Source: Saccharospirillum sp039982735 (GTDB taxonomy: Bacteria > Pseudomonadota > Gammaproteobacteria > Pseudomonadales > Natronospirillaceae). Taken from it: a stretch of DNA of 64,000 nucleotides. Shown piece after piece: positions 46,105 to 54,273 of the stretch (the stretch's first letter is position 1; the number at the start of each line of letters is the position of its first letter). Made by a program: the position numbers and the translations under genes. Where the stretch lies: assembly GCF_039982735.1 (NCBI RefSeq), contig NZ_JBDWXV010000008.1, positions 124,001 to 188,000 on the forward strand, given 5' to 3'. The notes beneath the pieces were generated by a model. It was not told the origin of the DNA, ran no database searches, and saw only the letters and a list, made by a program, of their open reading frames with translations.

Positions 46105-46118
46105 TTGACCCAGATCAG
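46105..46118 (+). promoter_or_regulatory. Candidate FNR/Anr box upstream of hemN
   Basis: TTGAC-CCAG-ATCAG matches TTGAT-N4-ATCAA at eight of ten bases, 66 bases before the hemN start. Anr/FNR control of hemN is established in Pseudomonas and E. coli; binding here is inferred. Confidence 0.5.
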
Positions 46119-46184
46119 CCCTCCTCTGCGACCAAAGGCTTAGGCTTGCATGCTGTTAACCCTTCAGCACAGCGAGCATACGCC

Positions 46185-47576
46185 ATGTCGGCTTTCAACG
46201 CCCAGTCCATTCAGTGGGATGCGCATCTGATCGAAAAGTACAACGTTCAGGGACCACGCTACACCTCCTACCCGACCGCTGCCCAGTTTCATGACATCAG
46301 CGCAGCCGGGGCCAGCGAGCACTATCGCCTGCAGACAAGCTCCGTGGCGCCCTTGTCGCTGTACGTACACATCCCGTTTTGTCGCCACCTCTGCTATTAC
46401 TGTGGCTGCAATAAAGTGGCTGCAAAAAGCAGCACCCGAGGCGACGACTACCTGACCTGGCTGGAACGGGAAATGGCGCTGATGTCGCACGATTTTGGCC
46501 AGCGCCCCGTTACCCAGCTTCATCTCGGTGGCGGCACGCCCACCTTTCTGACGGTAAATCAGATGCGGCAACTGCTGGACCGGCTGTCGATCTATTTCGA
46601 CTGGAACCCAAGCGACCGCCCGGGCGAATACTCCATTGAACTCGACCCCCGGGAAACCTCGTCCGACATGCTAGAGTTGTTGCGCCAGCGTGGGTTTAAC
46701 CGGTTGAGCTTCGGAATTCAGGATTTCAACCACCAGACCCAGGTCGCCATTCACCGGGTACAACCAAAGTCGGTAGTGGAACCCCTGGTACATCAGGCGC
46801 GGTACCTGGCGTTCGAGTCGATCAGCTTCGATCTGATTTATGGCTTGCCCTACCAGACCGTCAGCCGGGTTGATGCAACGCTCGACGACGTGCTCGATCT
46901 GGGACCCGATCGTATCAGCCTGTACAACTACGCCCACTTGCCAGATCGCTTTCTGGCTCAGCGGCGAATCAGCAGCGACAGCCTGCCAGACGCCGACGAG
47001 AAACTGCGCATTCTGCAGCACTGCATCATCAAATTGCAGGACGCGGGCTATGTCTATATCGGCATGGACCATTTTGCACGGCGTGACGACACCCTGGTCA
47101 AAGCACTCGCCGATGGCAGCCTGCAACGTAATTTTCAGGGGTATTCCACCCAGGCGGAGACCGACATGCTGGCACTCGGTGTCTCCGGCATCAGCCAGAT
47201 ACAGGGCGGCTTCATTCAGAACCACACCCAGCTCGACCCCTACTACAACGCACTCAAGCAGGGCACATTGGCGGTTCAGCGCGGCTATTTCCTGACCCGG
47301 GATGACCAGATGCGGCGGGACGTCATCAACCAGCTGGCCTGCCAGGGGCAGATTGATCTGGCCCCTGTCGCAAAACAATATGGCCTGGATGCAGATCGGG
47401 ATTTCAGCCGCGAATGGCAGCAACTGGCCGATCTGGAACAGGACGGTCTGGTGCAATTGAATGGGCACCGGATAACCGTAACGGCTCTCGGCCGATTATT
47501 GCTTCGCCCGATCCTGATGGTTTTTGATGCGTATTTAAGCGACCAGAACCGACAGCGTTTTTCCAAAGTGATGTAA
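46185..47576 (+). CDS. hemN: HemN, oxygen-independent coproporphyrinogen III oxidase
   Basis: 463 residues from the ATG at 46185 (E. coli 457); a TTG at 46146 and an out-of-frame ATG lie upstream. This radical-SAM enzyme decarboxylates coproporphyrinogen III without oxygen. The cluster motif CRHLCYYCGCNK follows YVHIPF; the N-terminal YNVQGPRYTSYPTA, LHLGGGTPTFL, and RLSFGIQDF are characteristic of true HemN rather than HemW. Confidence 0.96.
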   Translation: MSAFNAQSIQWDAHLIEKYNVQGPRYTSYPTAAQFHDISAAGASEHYRLQTSSVAPLSLYVHIPFCRHLCYYCGCNKVAAKSSTRGDDYLTWLEREMALMSHDFGQRPVTQLHLGGGTPTFLTVNQMRQLLDRLSIYFDWNPSDRPGEYSIELDPRETSSDMLELLRQRGFNRLSFGIQDFNHQTQVAIHRVQPKSVVEPLVHQARYLAFESISFDLIYGLPYQTVSRVDATLDDVLDLGPDRISLYNYAHLPDRFLAQRRISSDSLPDADEKLRILQHCIIKLQDAGYVYIGMDHFARRDDTLVKALADGSLQRNFQGYSTQAETDMLALGVSGISQIQGGFIQNHTQLDPYYNALKQGTLAVQRGYFLTRDDQMRRDVINQLACQGQIDLAPVAKQYGLDADRDFSREWQQLADLEQDGLVQLNGHRITVTALGRLLLRPILMVFDAYLSDQNRQRFSKVM

Positions 47577-47649
47577 CAACCGTCTGTATCTGGCGGTAGA
47601 GCCTGACAGGCCTTATCCGGTATCATGGCGGCAACTAAGGAGACCCGCC

Positions 47650-48921
47650 TTGACCGACTTCGTTCGTATTTTTCGCAACAGCGCACCCTACATTCATGCC
47701 TACCGGGGCAAAACCGCTGTTGTCTGGGTGCGCGGCACCGTGCTCAGCCCGTCGTCCGTGCATGCCCTGGTCAGCGACCTGGCCCTGCTGAACAGCCTGG
47801 GCATGAAACTTTTGCTATTGTTTGATGCTGAAGATGAAGTCGGCGAATTGCGACTGGATGAACACGCCCAGATTGATGGCGATGCCATGGATTCCATACT
47901 CAATCGCATCGGCCACTGGCGCAGCCGGCTTGAAGCGCAGTTCACTCAGGGTCTGGCCAATTCGCCGATGCACGGAGCCCGGGTCAGGGTGATCAGTGGC
48001 AACTTCGTCACCGCACGCCCCACGGGCGTAGTGGACGGTGTCGACTTGCTCGCCCAGGGGCGCGTGCGCCGCATCGATCACCTGGCCATTCGCGAACACC
48101 TCGACAAAGGCAATATCGTGCTGATGCCCCCATTGGGTTATTCGGTCACCGGTGAGGTTTTTTATCTGGCGCCCGATCATCTGATGGTTGAGACCGCGCG
48201 CCGAATGGATGCCGATAAAATCGTCATCGTCGGCGACAACCCGCACCCGGTTACCGGCAACCAGAAAGAAATGGACGCTTTTGAACTGCGCCGGTGCCTC
48301 GATGGCAAAACCGGACTGGCCGCTGGCGAGCGCGAGTTGCTGACAGCGCTGGCCGCCAGTGAAGCCGGCATTCCGCGCTGCCATGTGATCGACGGCCACC
48401 AGGACGGTGCCTTGCTGGCCGAGCTCTTTACCCGCGACGGCGTCGGCACTCTGATCGCCCGCGACCGCTACGACACCTTTCGCCCGGCCAGGCCCGATGA
48501 CATCAACGGCATACTCGCCCTGCTGCAACCGCTCGAAGAGCGGGGCATTCTGGTTCGCCGAGACCGTGAAAAACTGGAGAATGAGATCTCGCATTTTCAC
48601 GTCAACGAACGCGACGGCATGATCGTCGGCTGTGCTGCACTGTACCTGATTCCCGACACGGAACCTCAGGTAGCCGAGCTGGCCTGCGTTGCGGTGCATC
48701 AGGATTACCGTCAGTCCGGACGTGGCGATGCCCTGTTGCGGGCGCTGGAAAAACGCGCACGCGAGCACAAGGTTGAACGCTTGTTTGTGCTGACCACCCA
48801 GACGGCACACTGGTTTGCCGAACGCGGGTTCGAGTCAGCCCCTGTGGCTGAGCTGCCTCCCGAACGGCAGAGTCTGTATAACTTTCAGCGTAATTCGAAA
48901 GTCTTTTTCAAAACACTTTGA
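47650..48921 (+). CDS. argA: ArgA, N-acetylglutamate synthase
   Basis: 423 residues from a TTG start at 47650 supported by AAGGAG eight bases upstream. An amino-acid-kinase-like domain (about 1-280, e.g. FRNSAPYIHAYRGKTAVVWV) binds the arginine inhibitor, and a GNAT acetyltransferase domain (about 285-423; ELACVAVHQDYRQSGRGDALL) makes N-acetylglutamate from glutamate and acetyl-CoA, the first step of arginine synthesis. It is followed by pyrF after 39 bases. Confidence 0.96.
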   Translation: MTDFVRIFRNSAPYIHAYRGKTAVVWVRGTVLSPSSVHALVSDLALLNSLGMKLLLLFDAEDEVGELRLDEHAQIDGDAMDSILNRIGHWRSRLEAQFTQGLANSPMHGARVRVISGNFVTARPTGVVDGVDLLAQGRVRRIDHLAIREHLDKGNIVLMPPLGYSVTGEVFYLAPDHLMVETARRMDADKIVIVGDNPHPVTGNQKEMDAFELRRCLDGKTGLAAGERELLTALAASEAGIPRCHVIDGHQDGALLAELFTRDGVGTLIARDRYDTFRPARPDDINGILALLQPLEERGILVRRDREKLENEISHFHVNERDGMIVGCAALYLIPDTEPQVAELACVAVHQDYRQSGRGDALLRALEKRAREHKVERLFVLTTQTAHWFAERGFESAPVAELPPERQSLYNFQRNSKVFFKTL

Positions 48922-48960
48922 ACGGTCGCCAGCGGCCATTCGCAAGCAGGGGAAAACACC

Positions 48961-49779
48961 GTGACCTTTATGAACACCATCGCCCGGCGCTGGGACCAGG
49001 GCACCCAGGTTTGCATCGGGCTCGATCCCTTTATCAACCGGCTGCCCGCCCCATTCCAGCAACAGAGTGACGGCATTCTGGCGTTCAACAAGGCCATCGT
49101 GGATGCCACTTCTGATCTGGCCTGTTGCTACAAACCCCAGTTTGCCCATTTCGCGGCCGAGCAAGCCGAAGCTCAACTGAAGGCGACTATTGCCTATATC
49201 AAAGCCCGCCATCCGGACGTTCCGGTTATTCTGGATTCCAAGCGGGGCGACATCGGTTCTACCGCAGCCATGTATGCGCGGGAAGCGTTCGAGCATTACG
49301 GCGCCGATGCGGTAACGGTAAACCCCTATATGGGGTCCGATACCGTTCTGCCTTTTGCAGAACATGCCGACAAAGGCGTCATTCTGTTGTGCCGCACTTC
49401 GAACCCCTCAGCGGCCGAATTCCAGAACTTGCTGATCGACGGTGAACCGCTCTACATCCATGTGGCGCGGCGAGCCCAGCAACACTGGAACCAGAATGGC
49501 AATATCGCCCTGGTGGTTGGCGCCACGGCGCCGGAAGAGATGGCGCGCATTCGCCAGGCCGCTCCGGACCTGCCGTTTCTGGTACCCGGCATCGGTGCCC
49601 AGGGGGGCGACCTGCCCGGCACGGTACACAACGGGCAAACGGCTCCGGGGCGCGGCCTGATGATCAATGCCTCGCGCAGCATTCTCTACGCCAGTCAGGG
49701 CACCGACTTTGCCGAGGCGGCACGAGCCGAAGCGCTGAGCCTGCGCGATCAAATTCAGGCACTGTCCGCTGCTGGCTAG
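48961..49779 (+). CDS. pyrF: PyrF, orotidine 5'-phosphate decarboxylase (subfamily 2)
   Basis: 272 residues from a GTG at 48961; an ATG three codons later is an alternative. PyrF makes UMP. The catalytic Asp-Lys-Asp cluster is in LDSKRGDIGSTA, with the N-terminal VCIGLDPF and the phosphate-binding segment VPGIGAQGGD. These features and the length fit the longer subfamily, unlike the 245-residue E. coli enzyme. Repeat copy C follows. Confidence 0.95.
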   Translation: MTFMNTIARRWDQGTQVCIGLDPFINRLPAPFQQQSDGILAFNKAIVDATSDLACCYKPQFAHFAAEQAEAQLKATIAYIKARHPDVPVILDSKRGDIGSTAAMYAREAFEHYGADAVTVNPYMGSDTVLPFAEHADKGVILLCRTSNPSAAEFQNLLIDGEPLYIHVARRAQQHWNQNGNIALVVGATAPEEMARIRQAAPDLPFLVPGIGAQGGDLPGTVHNGQTAPGRGLMINASRSILYASQGTDFAEAARAEALSLRDQIQALSAAG

Positions 49780-49821
49780 CATTCGAGTACCGGGGCTGGG
49801 TTGGCAGGCCGGCACTGGTCC

Positions 49822-50046
49822 GCGCCGGTTACCGGGTATGCCACTGTGGGGTCGGGCGGAATGCCGCCCACTCAACCCATCCATGGGGCCTAGACCGCAT
49901 GATATGAATCCCCTCCATGGGATTCACCCTTCGGGCTCGCTGCGCTCATGCTAAAACGCTCCTGGCGTTTTAGTCCATGCTGCGGACTTCCCCACAGAGG
50001 CATACCCGGCACCCGGCACCCGGCACCCGGCACCCGGCACCCGGCG
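49822..50046 (+). repeat. Palindromic intergenic element, copy C (long form)
   Basis: Arms CCGGGTATGCCACTGTGGGG (49832-49851) and its complement (49990-50009) match at 19 of 20 positions. The core CCATGGGGCCTAGACCGCA is present, the GTCGGCGT part being altered and extended to GTCGGGCGGAATGCCGCCC. Positions 49902-49976 are the 75-base module found in copy A, with hairpins GAATCCC/GGGATTC and CTAAAACGC/GCGTTTTAG. It lies between the convergent 3' ends of pyrF and the PLP-enzyme gene. Confidence 0.85.
50010..50044. repeat. Five tandem CACCCGG heptamers
   Basis: Positions 50010-50044 are five exact copies of the 7-mer CACCCGG, expanding the right arm end of repeat copy C, where the other copies have a single unit. 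It ends three bases before the stop codon of the PLP-enzyme gene. Confidence 0.95.
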
Positions 50047-51480
50047 CTAGTCTCCTGAACTTGAATGATTTAGCAAACTACCCCAAAGCTTGGCCGTATC
50101 CAGAGCCTTCGGTGCACTGTCACCTCGTTTGCCACTCGCCAGATCCTCCAGTGCCCTTAAAATCCTATCGAGGTCATCGATGGTCATCATCGGATGAAAG
50201 CTAAGCCGAACCCAGCCGGGTTTTGCGGCCAGTTCGCCGCGATCCAGCTGGCCGGTAATGGCCTGGCTGGTTGCGCGGTCTATGCCCAGCAAATAATGTC
50301 CGTAGGTGCCTGCACAGGCACAGCCACCCCGGGCTTCAATGCCGTATTCACGGCTCAACCGCTGCACCGCCTGCTGGTAATGCAGGCCCTCGATGATGAC
50401 TGAAAAGACACTGAGCCGGTCGCTCTGATCCCGGGCCAGGCACTGAACCCCAGCTATGCGGTCCAGCCCCTGCAAGAAATACTGATTTAACTCATGCTCA
50501 CGCTGAGCGATGGCGCTCACGCCAATCTCATCTTTCAATTGCGCCGCCATCGCTGCTTTCAGGCTCTGCAGAATGCCCGGTGTTCCGCCCGACTCACGGG
50601 TTGCAATGTCCTGATAAAAGCGGTGCTCACCCCAGGGGTTGGTCCAGACCACGGTGCCACCGCCGGGCTGCTCCGGTATCCGGTTGTGATACAGCGCTGC
50701 GTTGAACACCAACACACCGCTGGCACCGGGCCCGCCCAAAAATTTGTGGGGTGAGAAAAACACGGCATCGAGTGGTTCATCGTCTGCGGGGTGCATATCG
50801 ATGTCGACGTAGGGGGCCGCGCAGGCAAAATCGACAAAGCAATGGCCGCCCGCCTGATGCATTAGGCGCGCAATAGCGCGGTACGGTGCCGCCACGCCAG
50901 TCACATTGCTGGCCGCCGTGACAGAGGCCATAACGGGCTTACCGGCAGGCAGCTCGCGCAGCGACCCGGCCAGCCAGTCCAGATCCACATCCCCGGTTTG
51001 AGTCGGCGGTATGATCACAACCTCGGCCAGGGTTTCCAGCCAGAGAGTATGGTTACTGTGGTGCTCCATATGGGTTACATAGACCCGGGGCCGGTGGGTC
51101 AGCGTCGCCAGCACTGCTTCGCGGTGCGTTTCATGAACCCAGAGCCCCAGCATTCGCACCAACTTGGCCAGTGCCCCGGTCATGCCCGTGCCGGTAAACA
51201 ACAGCACATCGTCATGGGCGGCCTTCACATGCCGACGCATGATCTGATGGGCTTCATCCAGTGCCCGGGTCATAAACCCGCCGGTGAGGCTGTCTTCGGT
51301 GTGGGTGTTGGCCATCATCGGGCCAGCGACCTCGATCAAGCGCTGCTCGATCGGGCGATAAAGCCGTCCACTGGCGGTCCAGTCGGCATAAAGCCGGTTA
51401 CCGGGTATCGACAGAGTGTTGGTTCGCAAACGGGCCCAATCGGGGCTGGTCGTTATGGGGCGGGTACTGTGTGCGGTCAT
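50047..51480 (-). CDS. SufS-like PLP enzyme (aminotransferase class V fold)
   Basis: 477 residues. The PLP fold-type I signature FFSPHKFLGGPGASGV has the Schiff-base Lys at 246, with Asp 217 in CFVDFACAAPY and His residues in THMEHHSNHTLW. A RGGCACAG segment (Cys 387 and 389) resembles the loop carrying the active cysteine of cysteine desulfurases. It may be a desulfurase or lyase acting on an amino acid, but the substrate cannot be read from sequence. It is divergent from an Lrp-family gene, which suggests control by its substrate. No suf or isc partners are nearby. Confidence 0.75.
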   Translation of the reverse strand: MTAHSTRPITTSPDWARLRTNTLSIPGNRLYADWTASGRLYRPIEQRLIEVAGPMMANTHTEDSLTGGFMTRALDEAHQIMRRHVKAAHDDVLLFTGTGMTGALAKLVRMLGLWVHETHREAVLATLTHRPRVYVTHMEHHSNHTLWLETLAEVVIIPPTQTGDVDLDWLAGSLRELPAGKPVMASVTAASNVTGVAAPYRAIARLMHQAGGHCFVDFACAAPYVDIDMHPADDEPLDAVFFSPHKFLGGPGASGVLVFNAALYHNRIPEQPGGGTVVWTNPWGEHRFYQDIATRESGGTPGILQSLKAAMAAQLKDEIGVSAIAQREHELNQYFLQGLDRIAGVQCLARDQSDRLSVFSVIIEGLHYQQAVQRLSREYGIEARGGCACAGTYGHYLLGIDRATSQAITGQLDRGELAAKPGWVRLSFHPMMTIDDLDRILRALEDLASGKRGDSAPKALDTAKLWGSLLNHSSSGD

Positions 51481-51551
51481 GGGGGTTCCCGTTAGTCATT
51501 ACCCGACCAGTGTGACGCCTTGAGAGTCCCAATATATTTCATTTTTTGCGC

Positions 51552-51581
51552 TGAATAAGCTAAATTCAGAAAGCAATTTCT
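51552..51581. promoter_or_regulatory. Candidate Lrp operator in divergent gap
   Basis: The 127-base AT-rich gap between the PLP-enzyme gene and the lrp-like gene contains two adjoining inverted repeats: TGAAT-N7-ATTCA (51552-51568) and AGAAA-N4-TTTCT (51568-51581). Lrp/AsnC proteins often bind such AT-rich palindromes beside their own gene. Function inferred. Confidence 0.45.
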
Positions 51582-51607
51582 AATATTTAGTTAATTGGAG
51601 GTAAATA

Positions 51608-52060
51608 TTGCCCGACACCATCGATATAGCGATTTTAAACCTGTTGCAACAGGATGCGACCCTGTCGGTGCAGGCCATCGCCGACAAGGTCAATCTAACC
51701 ACCAGCCCCTGCTGGCGTCGTATTCAGGCACTGGAAGACCAGGGGTATATTCGCCGTCGGGTTGCGCTGCTAAACCGGCAACCGCTGGCGCTGGGCGTCG
51801 ATGTGTTCGTTTTTATTCGTACTCGTGAACACAACGACACCTGGCTGACGGACTTTACCGAGGCGGTGCTGGCTATGCCCGAGGTGATGGAAGCCTACCG
51901 GATGAGCGGAGACGTGGATTATCTGCTCAGGGTGGTGGTTAGCGACATCGCCGCCTATGATCGCTTCTATAAGCGGCTGGTCAGCCGGGTGAAACTGGCG
52001 GATGTGAGCAGCAGTTTTGCAATGGAGCAATTGAAATACACCACCGCCTTACCCCTATAG
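51608..52060 (+). CDS. Lrp/AsnC-family transcriptional regulator
   Basis: 150 residues from a TTG at 51608 with GGAGG six bases upstream. The N-terminal helix-turn-helix (DIAILNLLQQDATLSVQAIADKV and SPCWRRIQALEDQGYI) is followed by the RAM/AsnC ligand domain (about 65-145; VMEAYRMSGDVDYLLRVV). Lrp-type regulators respond to amino acids as dimers or octamers. The adjacent divergent PLP-enzyme gene is the likely target. Confidence 0.9.
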   Translation: MPDTIDIAILNLLQQDATLSVQAIADKVNLTTSPCWRRIQALEDQGYIRRRVALLNRQPLALGVDVFVFIRTREHNDTWLTDFTEAVLAMPEVMEAYRMSGDVDYLLRVVVSDIAAYDRFYKRLVSRVKLADVSSSFAMEQLKYTTALPL

Positions 52061-52072
52061 CAGTCGCACAGG

Positions 52073-52657
52073 TTATTGAGTGTGACCTCGGGTAAGCGCC
52101 AGAAAGCCACCCAGCGAAATCAGCAAAACCGAAGCGCCGCCCAGAATGGCGACCGGGTACATCAGATTGCCGGCCAAATCGAGCTGGCTGTATTTGATGA
52201 TCATGATCAGCGATTCGAGCACCAGCGCAATACACACCGTACCCAGAAACCGGGTAATGGTTCGGCGAATGTTGGTAAATACGTTCTCTTCCTGATCAGA
52301 TTCCGTGTACTCCTTGCTGATACCCGCCCCGAGCTCGAACATGGCCAGCCCGATGATCAGCGAGTTGACCAGGTTGACGGTGATGGACATAAAACTGCGC
52401 TGACCGGTCATCACATCAGTGAAAAAATGGAACACACCGCTGATTACCAGTAACGCTGACAGACAATAAAACAAGACGGTAAATACACGAACCATCAACT
52501 GCTTACCAACATGACTCAGTGCCTTGAACCCCATGGGGTGAAAGGCACGCGGGACGTCACCAGGGTGCTTTTTCGCCGGCTCAGCGGGTTCATTCGGCGT
52601 GTTCAATTCTCGAATCTCATCCGGTGTTAAGTTCAAATCTAGGGTCTGGCTGGTCAT
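52073..52657 (-). CDS. Four-span inner-membrane protein of unknown function
   Basis: 194 residues from the ATG at 52657 with AAGGGA upstream; the longer frame to 52780 is less likely. A hydrophilic N-terminus of about 50 residues leads into four hydrophobic spans (about 60-80, 92-112, 135-155, 165-188) with a charged loop ISKEYTESDQEENVFTNIRRT between spans two and three. No family recognised with confidence. Convergent with the lrp-like gene, 12 bases apart. Confidence 0.65.
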   Translation of the reverse strand: MTSQTLDLNLTPDEIRELNTPNEPAEPAKKHPGDVPRAFHPMGFKALSHVGKQLMVRVFTVLFYCLSALLVISGVFHFFTDVMTGQRSFMSITVNLVNSLIIGLAMFELGAGISKEYTESDQEENVFTNIRRTITRFLGTVCIALVLESLIMIIKYSQLDLAGNLMYPVAILGGASVLLISLGGFLALTRGHTQ

Positions 52658-52954
52658 ACTGTTAAATCCCTTACTGACTGGGTAATTCGTGCGGATGATG
52701 CTATAGCAAGCCGGGGGCCGGGCAAGCAGCGTCAGGTAAAGCCGAGTGAGATTCAGGTAAAGGCAAGTGAAGCGTCGCACCCTGATGTGACCAGCTTCAC
52801 ATTAACAGGTGTTTCAGCCTACGGTTTGTCAGACTGTGAAAATTCAGTTGGGGTTCATGAAACAGGCAGATACTCTAGTCATTGCATTACGGGGCGAATC
52901 GCACTGCGCCAGGCGCATCCGACCGTAAAACCTAGACTACGGGAGCCATCAATC

Positions 52955-53488
52955 ATGACGTGCCCGACTGGATACCGGCAAGCCATACTCATCACTTGCC
53001 TGATGACAGCAACCAGCATCGCCCAGGCCAAAGATGACTTTGTCTGGATATCCTATGGGGGTCAGCTGGGTTTTTTCGAATCGCCCTATGTGGGCGTCGG
53101 CTTTATGGCCGATACCTGGGGCGCTGAGCTGGGTCTTGTATTGCGGTCAGACTACTCCGGCAACGTGAACATGTACGAGCCACCACACAGCGACACTGAC
53201 CGGGTCTCGAACAACGCGGTCGTGGGTTTCCCGCTGCACCTGTCCATATTGAAAGGCTACGCGCCCAACGACCGCATCGCGTTCTACACCTCGCTGGGCT
53301 TGCTGGCTTCAACCCGGTGCGACATTGATGAATCCAATGTCACCGGCTATGCCTACTGCGCCAATGAGCGCTCGGAGTTTGAACTGATTCCCGGCGTCAG
53401 CGCCCTGTTCACCCTGAATGAGTTCACCCTAGGCATGGGCTACCAGTATGGGATTGGCCCGCTGATCTCACTAGGAACGGATTTTTAA
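52955..53488 (+). CDS. Small outer-membrane beta-barrel-like protein, unknown
   Basis: 177 residues from the ATG at 52955 (GGGAG upstream). A signal peptide ends at IAQA (about residue 25). The mature part is rich in alternating hydrophobic and aromatic residues and Gly, with repeated short strands (GVGFMADTWGAELGLVLRSDY, FTLGMGYQYGIGPLISLGTDF), ending in Phe, as outer-membrane barrels do. Two Cys near 120-135 could form a disulphide. No family recognised. About 300 bases of non-coding DNA (52658-52954) precede it. Confidence 0.6.
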   Translation: MTCPTGYRQAILITCLMTATSIAQAKDDFVWISYGGQLGFFESPYVGVGFMADTWGAELGLVLRSDYSGNVNMYEPPHSDTDRVSNNAVVGFPLHLSILKGYAPNDRIAFYTSLGLLASTRCDIDESNVTGYAYCANERSEFELIPGVSALFTLNEFTLGMGYQYGIGPLISLGTDF

Positions 53489-53530
53489 AACTCACTACCC
53501 GTAGTACTCCCACTTAAGTGGTATTGGCCC

Positions 53531-53647
53531 GCACCAGCTGCCGGGTATGCCTCTGTGGGGTCGGCGTGAACCCGTCCGTGGGGCCTAGACTTCGGCATCC
53601 ATGCCTCAGACTTCCCCACAGAGGCATACCCGGCAGCCGGTACTAGT
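53531..53647 (+). repeat. Palindromic intergenic element, copy D (short form)
   Basis: Arms at 53537-53560 and 53614-53637 are perfect 24-base inverted repeats (GCTGCCGGGTATGCCTCTGT... and complement). The core GTCGGCGTGAACCCGTCC, GTGGGGCCTAGAC and the inner CATCCATG are shared with the other copies; the 75-base module is absent. The arm resembles that of copy C. It lies between the convergent ends of the barrel-protein gene and marC. Confidence 0.85.
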
Positions 53648-53673
53648 CTGTTGTGTAAATGCCTAAACTTGAG

Positions 53674-54273
53674 CTAGAACAACCCATTGGCACCATTGGC
53701 AACAAACTGAATCGCCAGCGCTGCCAGTATGACACCGAGCAAACGCTGAATGATTTCATCGCCGGTTTTACCGATGACCCTGCGGATCTGACTGGCCAGC
53801 AAACCCGCCGCCAGAGTAACCAGCAGCACCGAAATCACCGCCGCAATGACCCAGCCCTGATTGGCCGGAGAGTCCGCATCGGCCATTAACAACACCGTGA
53901 TGGTTAGCGTGCCCGGGCCAGCCATCAGCGGAATGGCGAGCGGGTACACCGCTATGTCACCGACGCTGCGATCTGTGGGTTTGTCCGGCAGCGGGGCTGA
54001 GGTGATCATTCTGAAGGCTGTATTGAACAGCAGAATACCGCCGGCCACTCTCAGGGCATCCATGCTGATACCGAGCGTGGTTAGCAATCCTTCACCCACC
54101 CAGGCGAAGATCAGAATCACCGCTGCGGCGATCCCGGTCGCCTTCAGAATCACCCTGAGGCGTTGCCGAAAGGTTCGACCCAGGGTTAGTGAATAGAAGA
54201 TCAGCGCCGCGCCAATCGGGTCAATCACCACGAAGTAGCTGGTAAAGGCATTGAGAAACAGCGTTGTATTCAT
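53674..54273 (-). CDS. MarC-family integral membrane protein
   Basis: 199 residues with about six membrane spans. FVVIDPIGAALIFYSLT near the N-terminus and YPLAIPLMAGPGTLTITVLL are typical of the MarC family (UPF0056), whose function is unknown; the original link to multiple antibiotic resistance was not upheld. Its start overlaps the tdh stop by four bases, making it the last gene of a kbl-tdh-marC operon. Confidence 0.88.
   Translation of the reverse strand: MNTTLFLNAFTSYFVVIDPIGAALIFYSLTLGRTFRQRLRVILKATGIAAAVILIFAWVGEGLLTTLGISMDALRVAGGILLFNTAFRMITSAPLPDKPTDRSVGDIAVYPLAIPLMAGPGTLTITVLLMADADSPANQGWVIAAVISVLLVTLAAGLLASQIRRVIGKTGDEIIQRLLGVILAALAIQFVANGANGLF

Noticed and set aside
47815..48810. 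331-codon frame opposite argA
   Set aside because: Antisense shadow of a well-supported gene.
50010..50044. Possible CRISPR array
   Set aside because: The units are 7-base perfect tandem repeats without spacers, so not a CRISPR.
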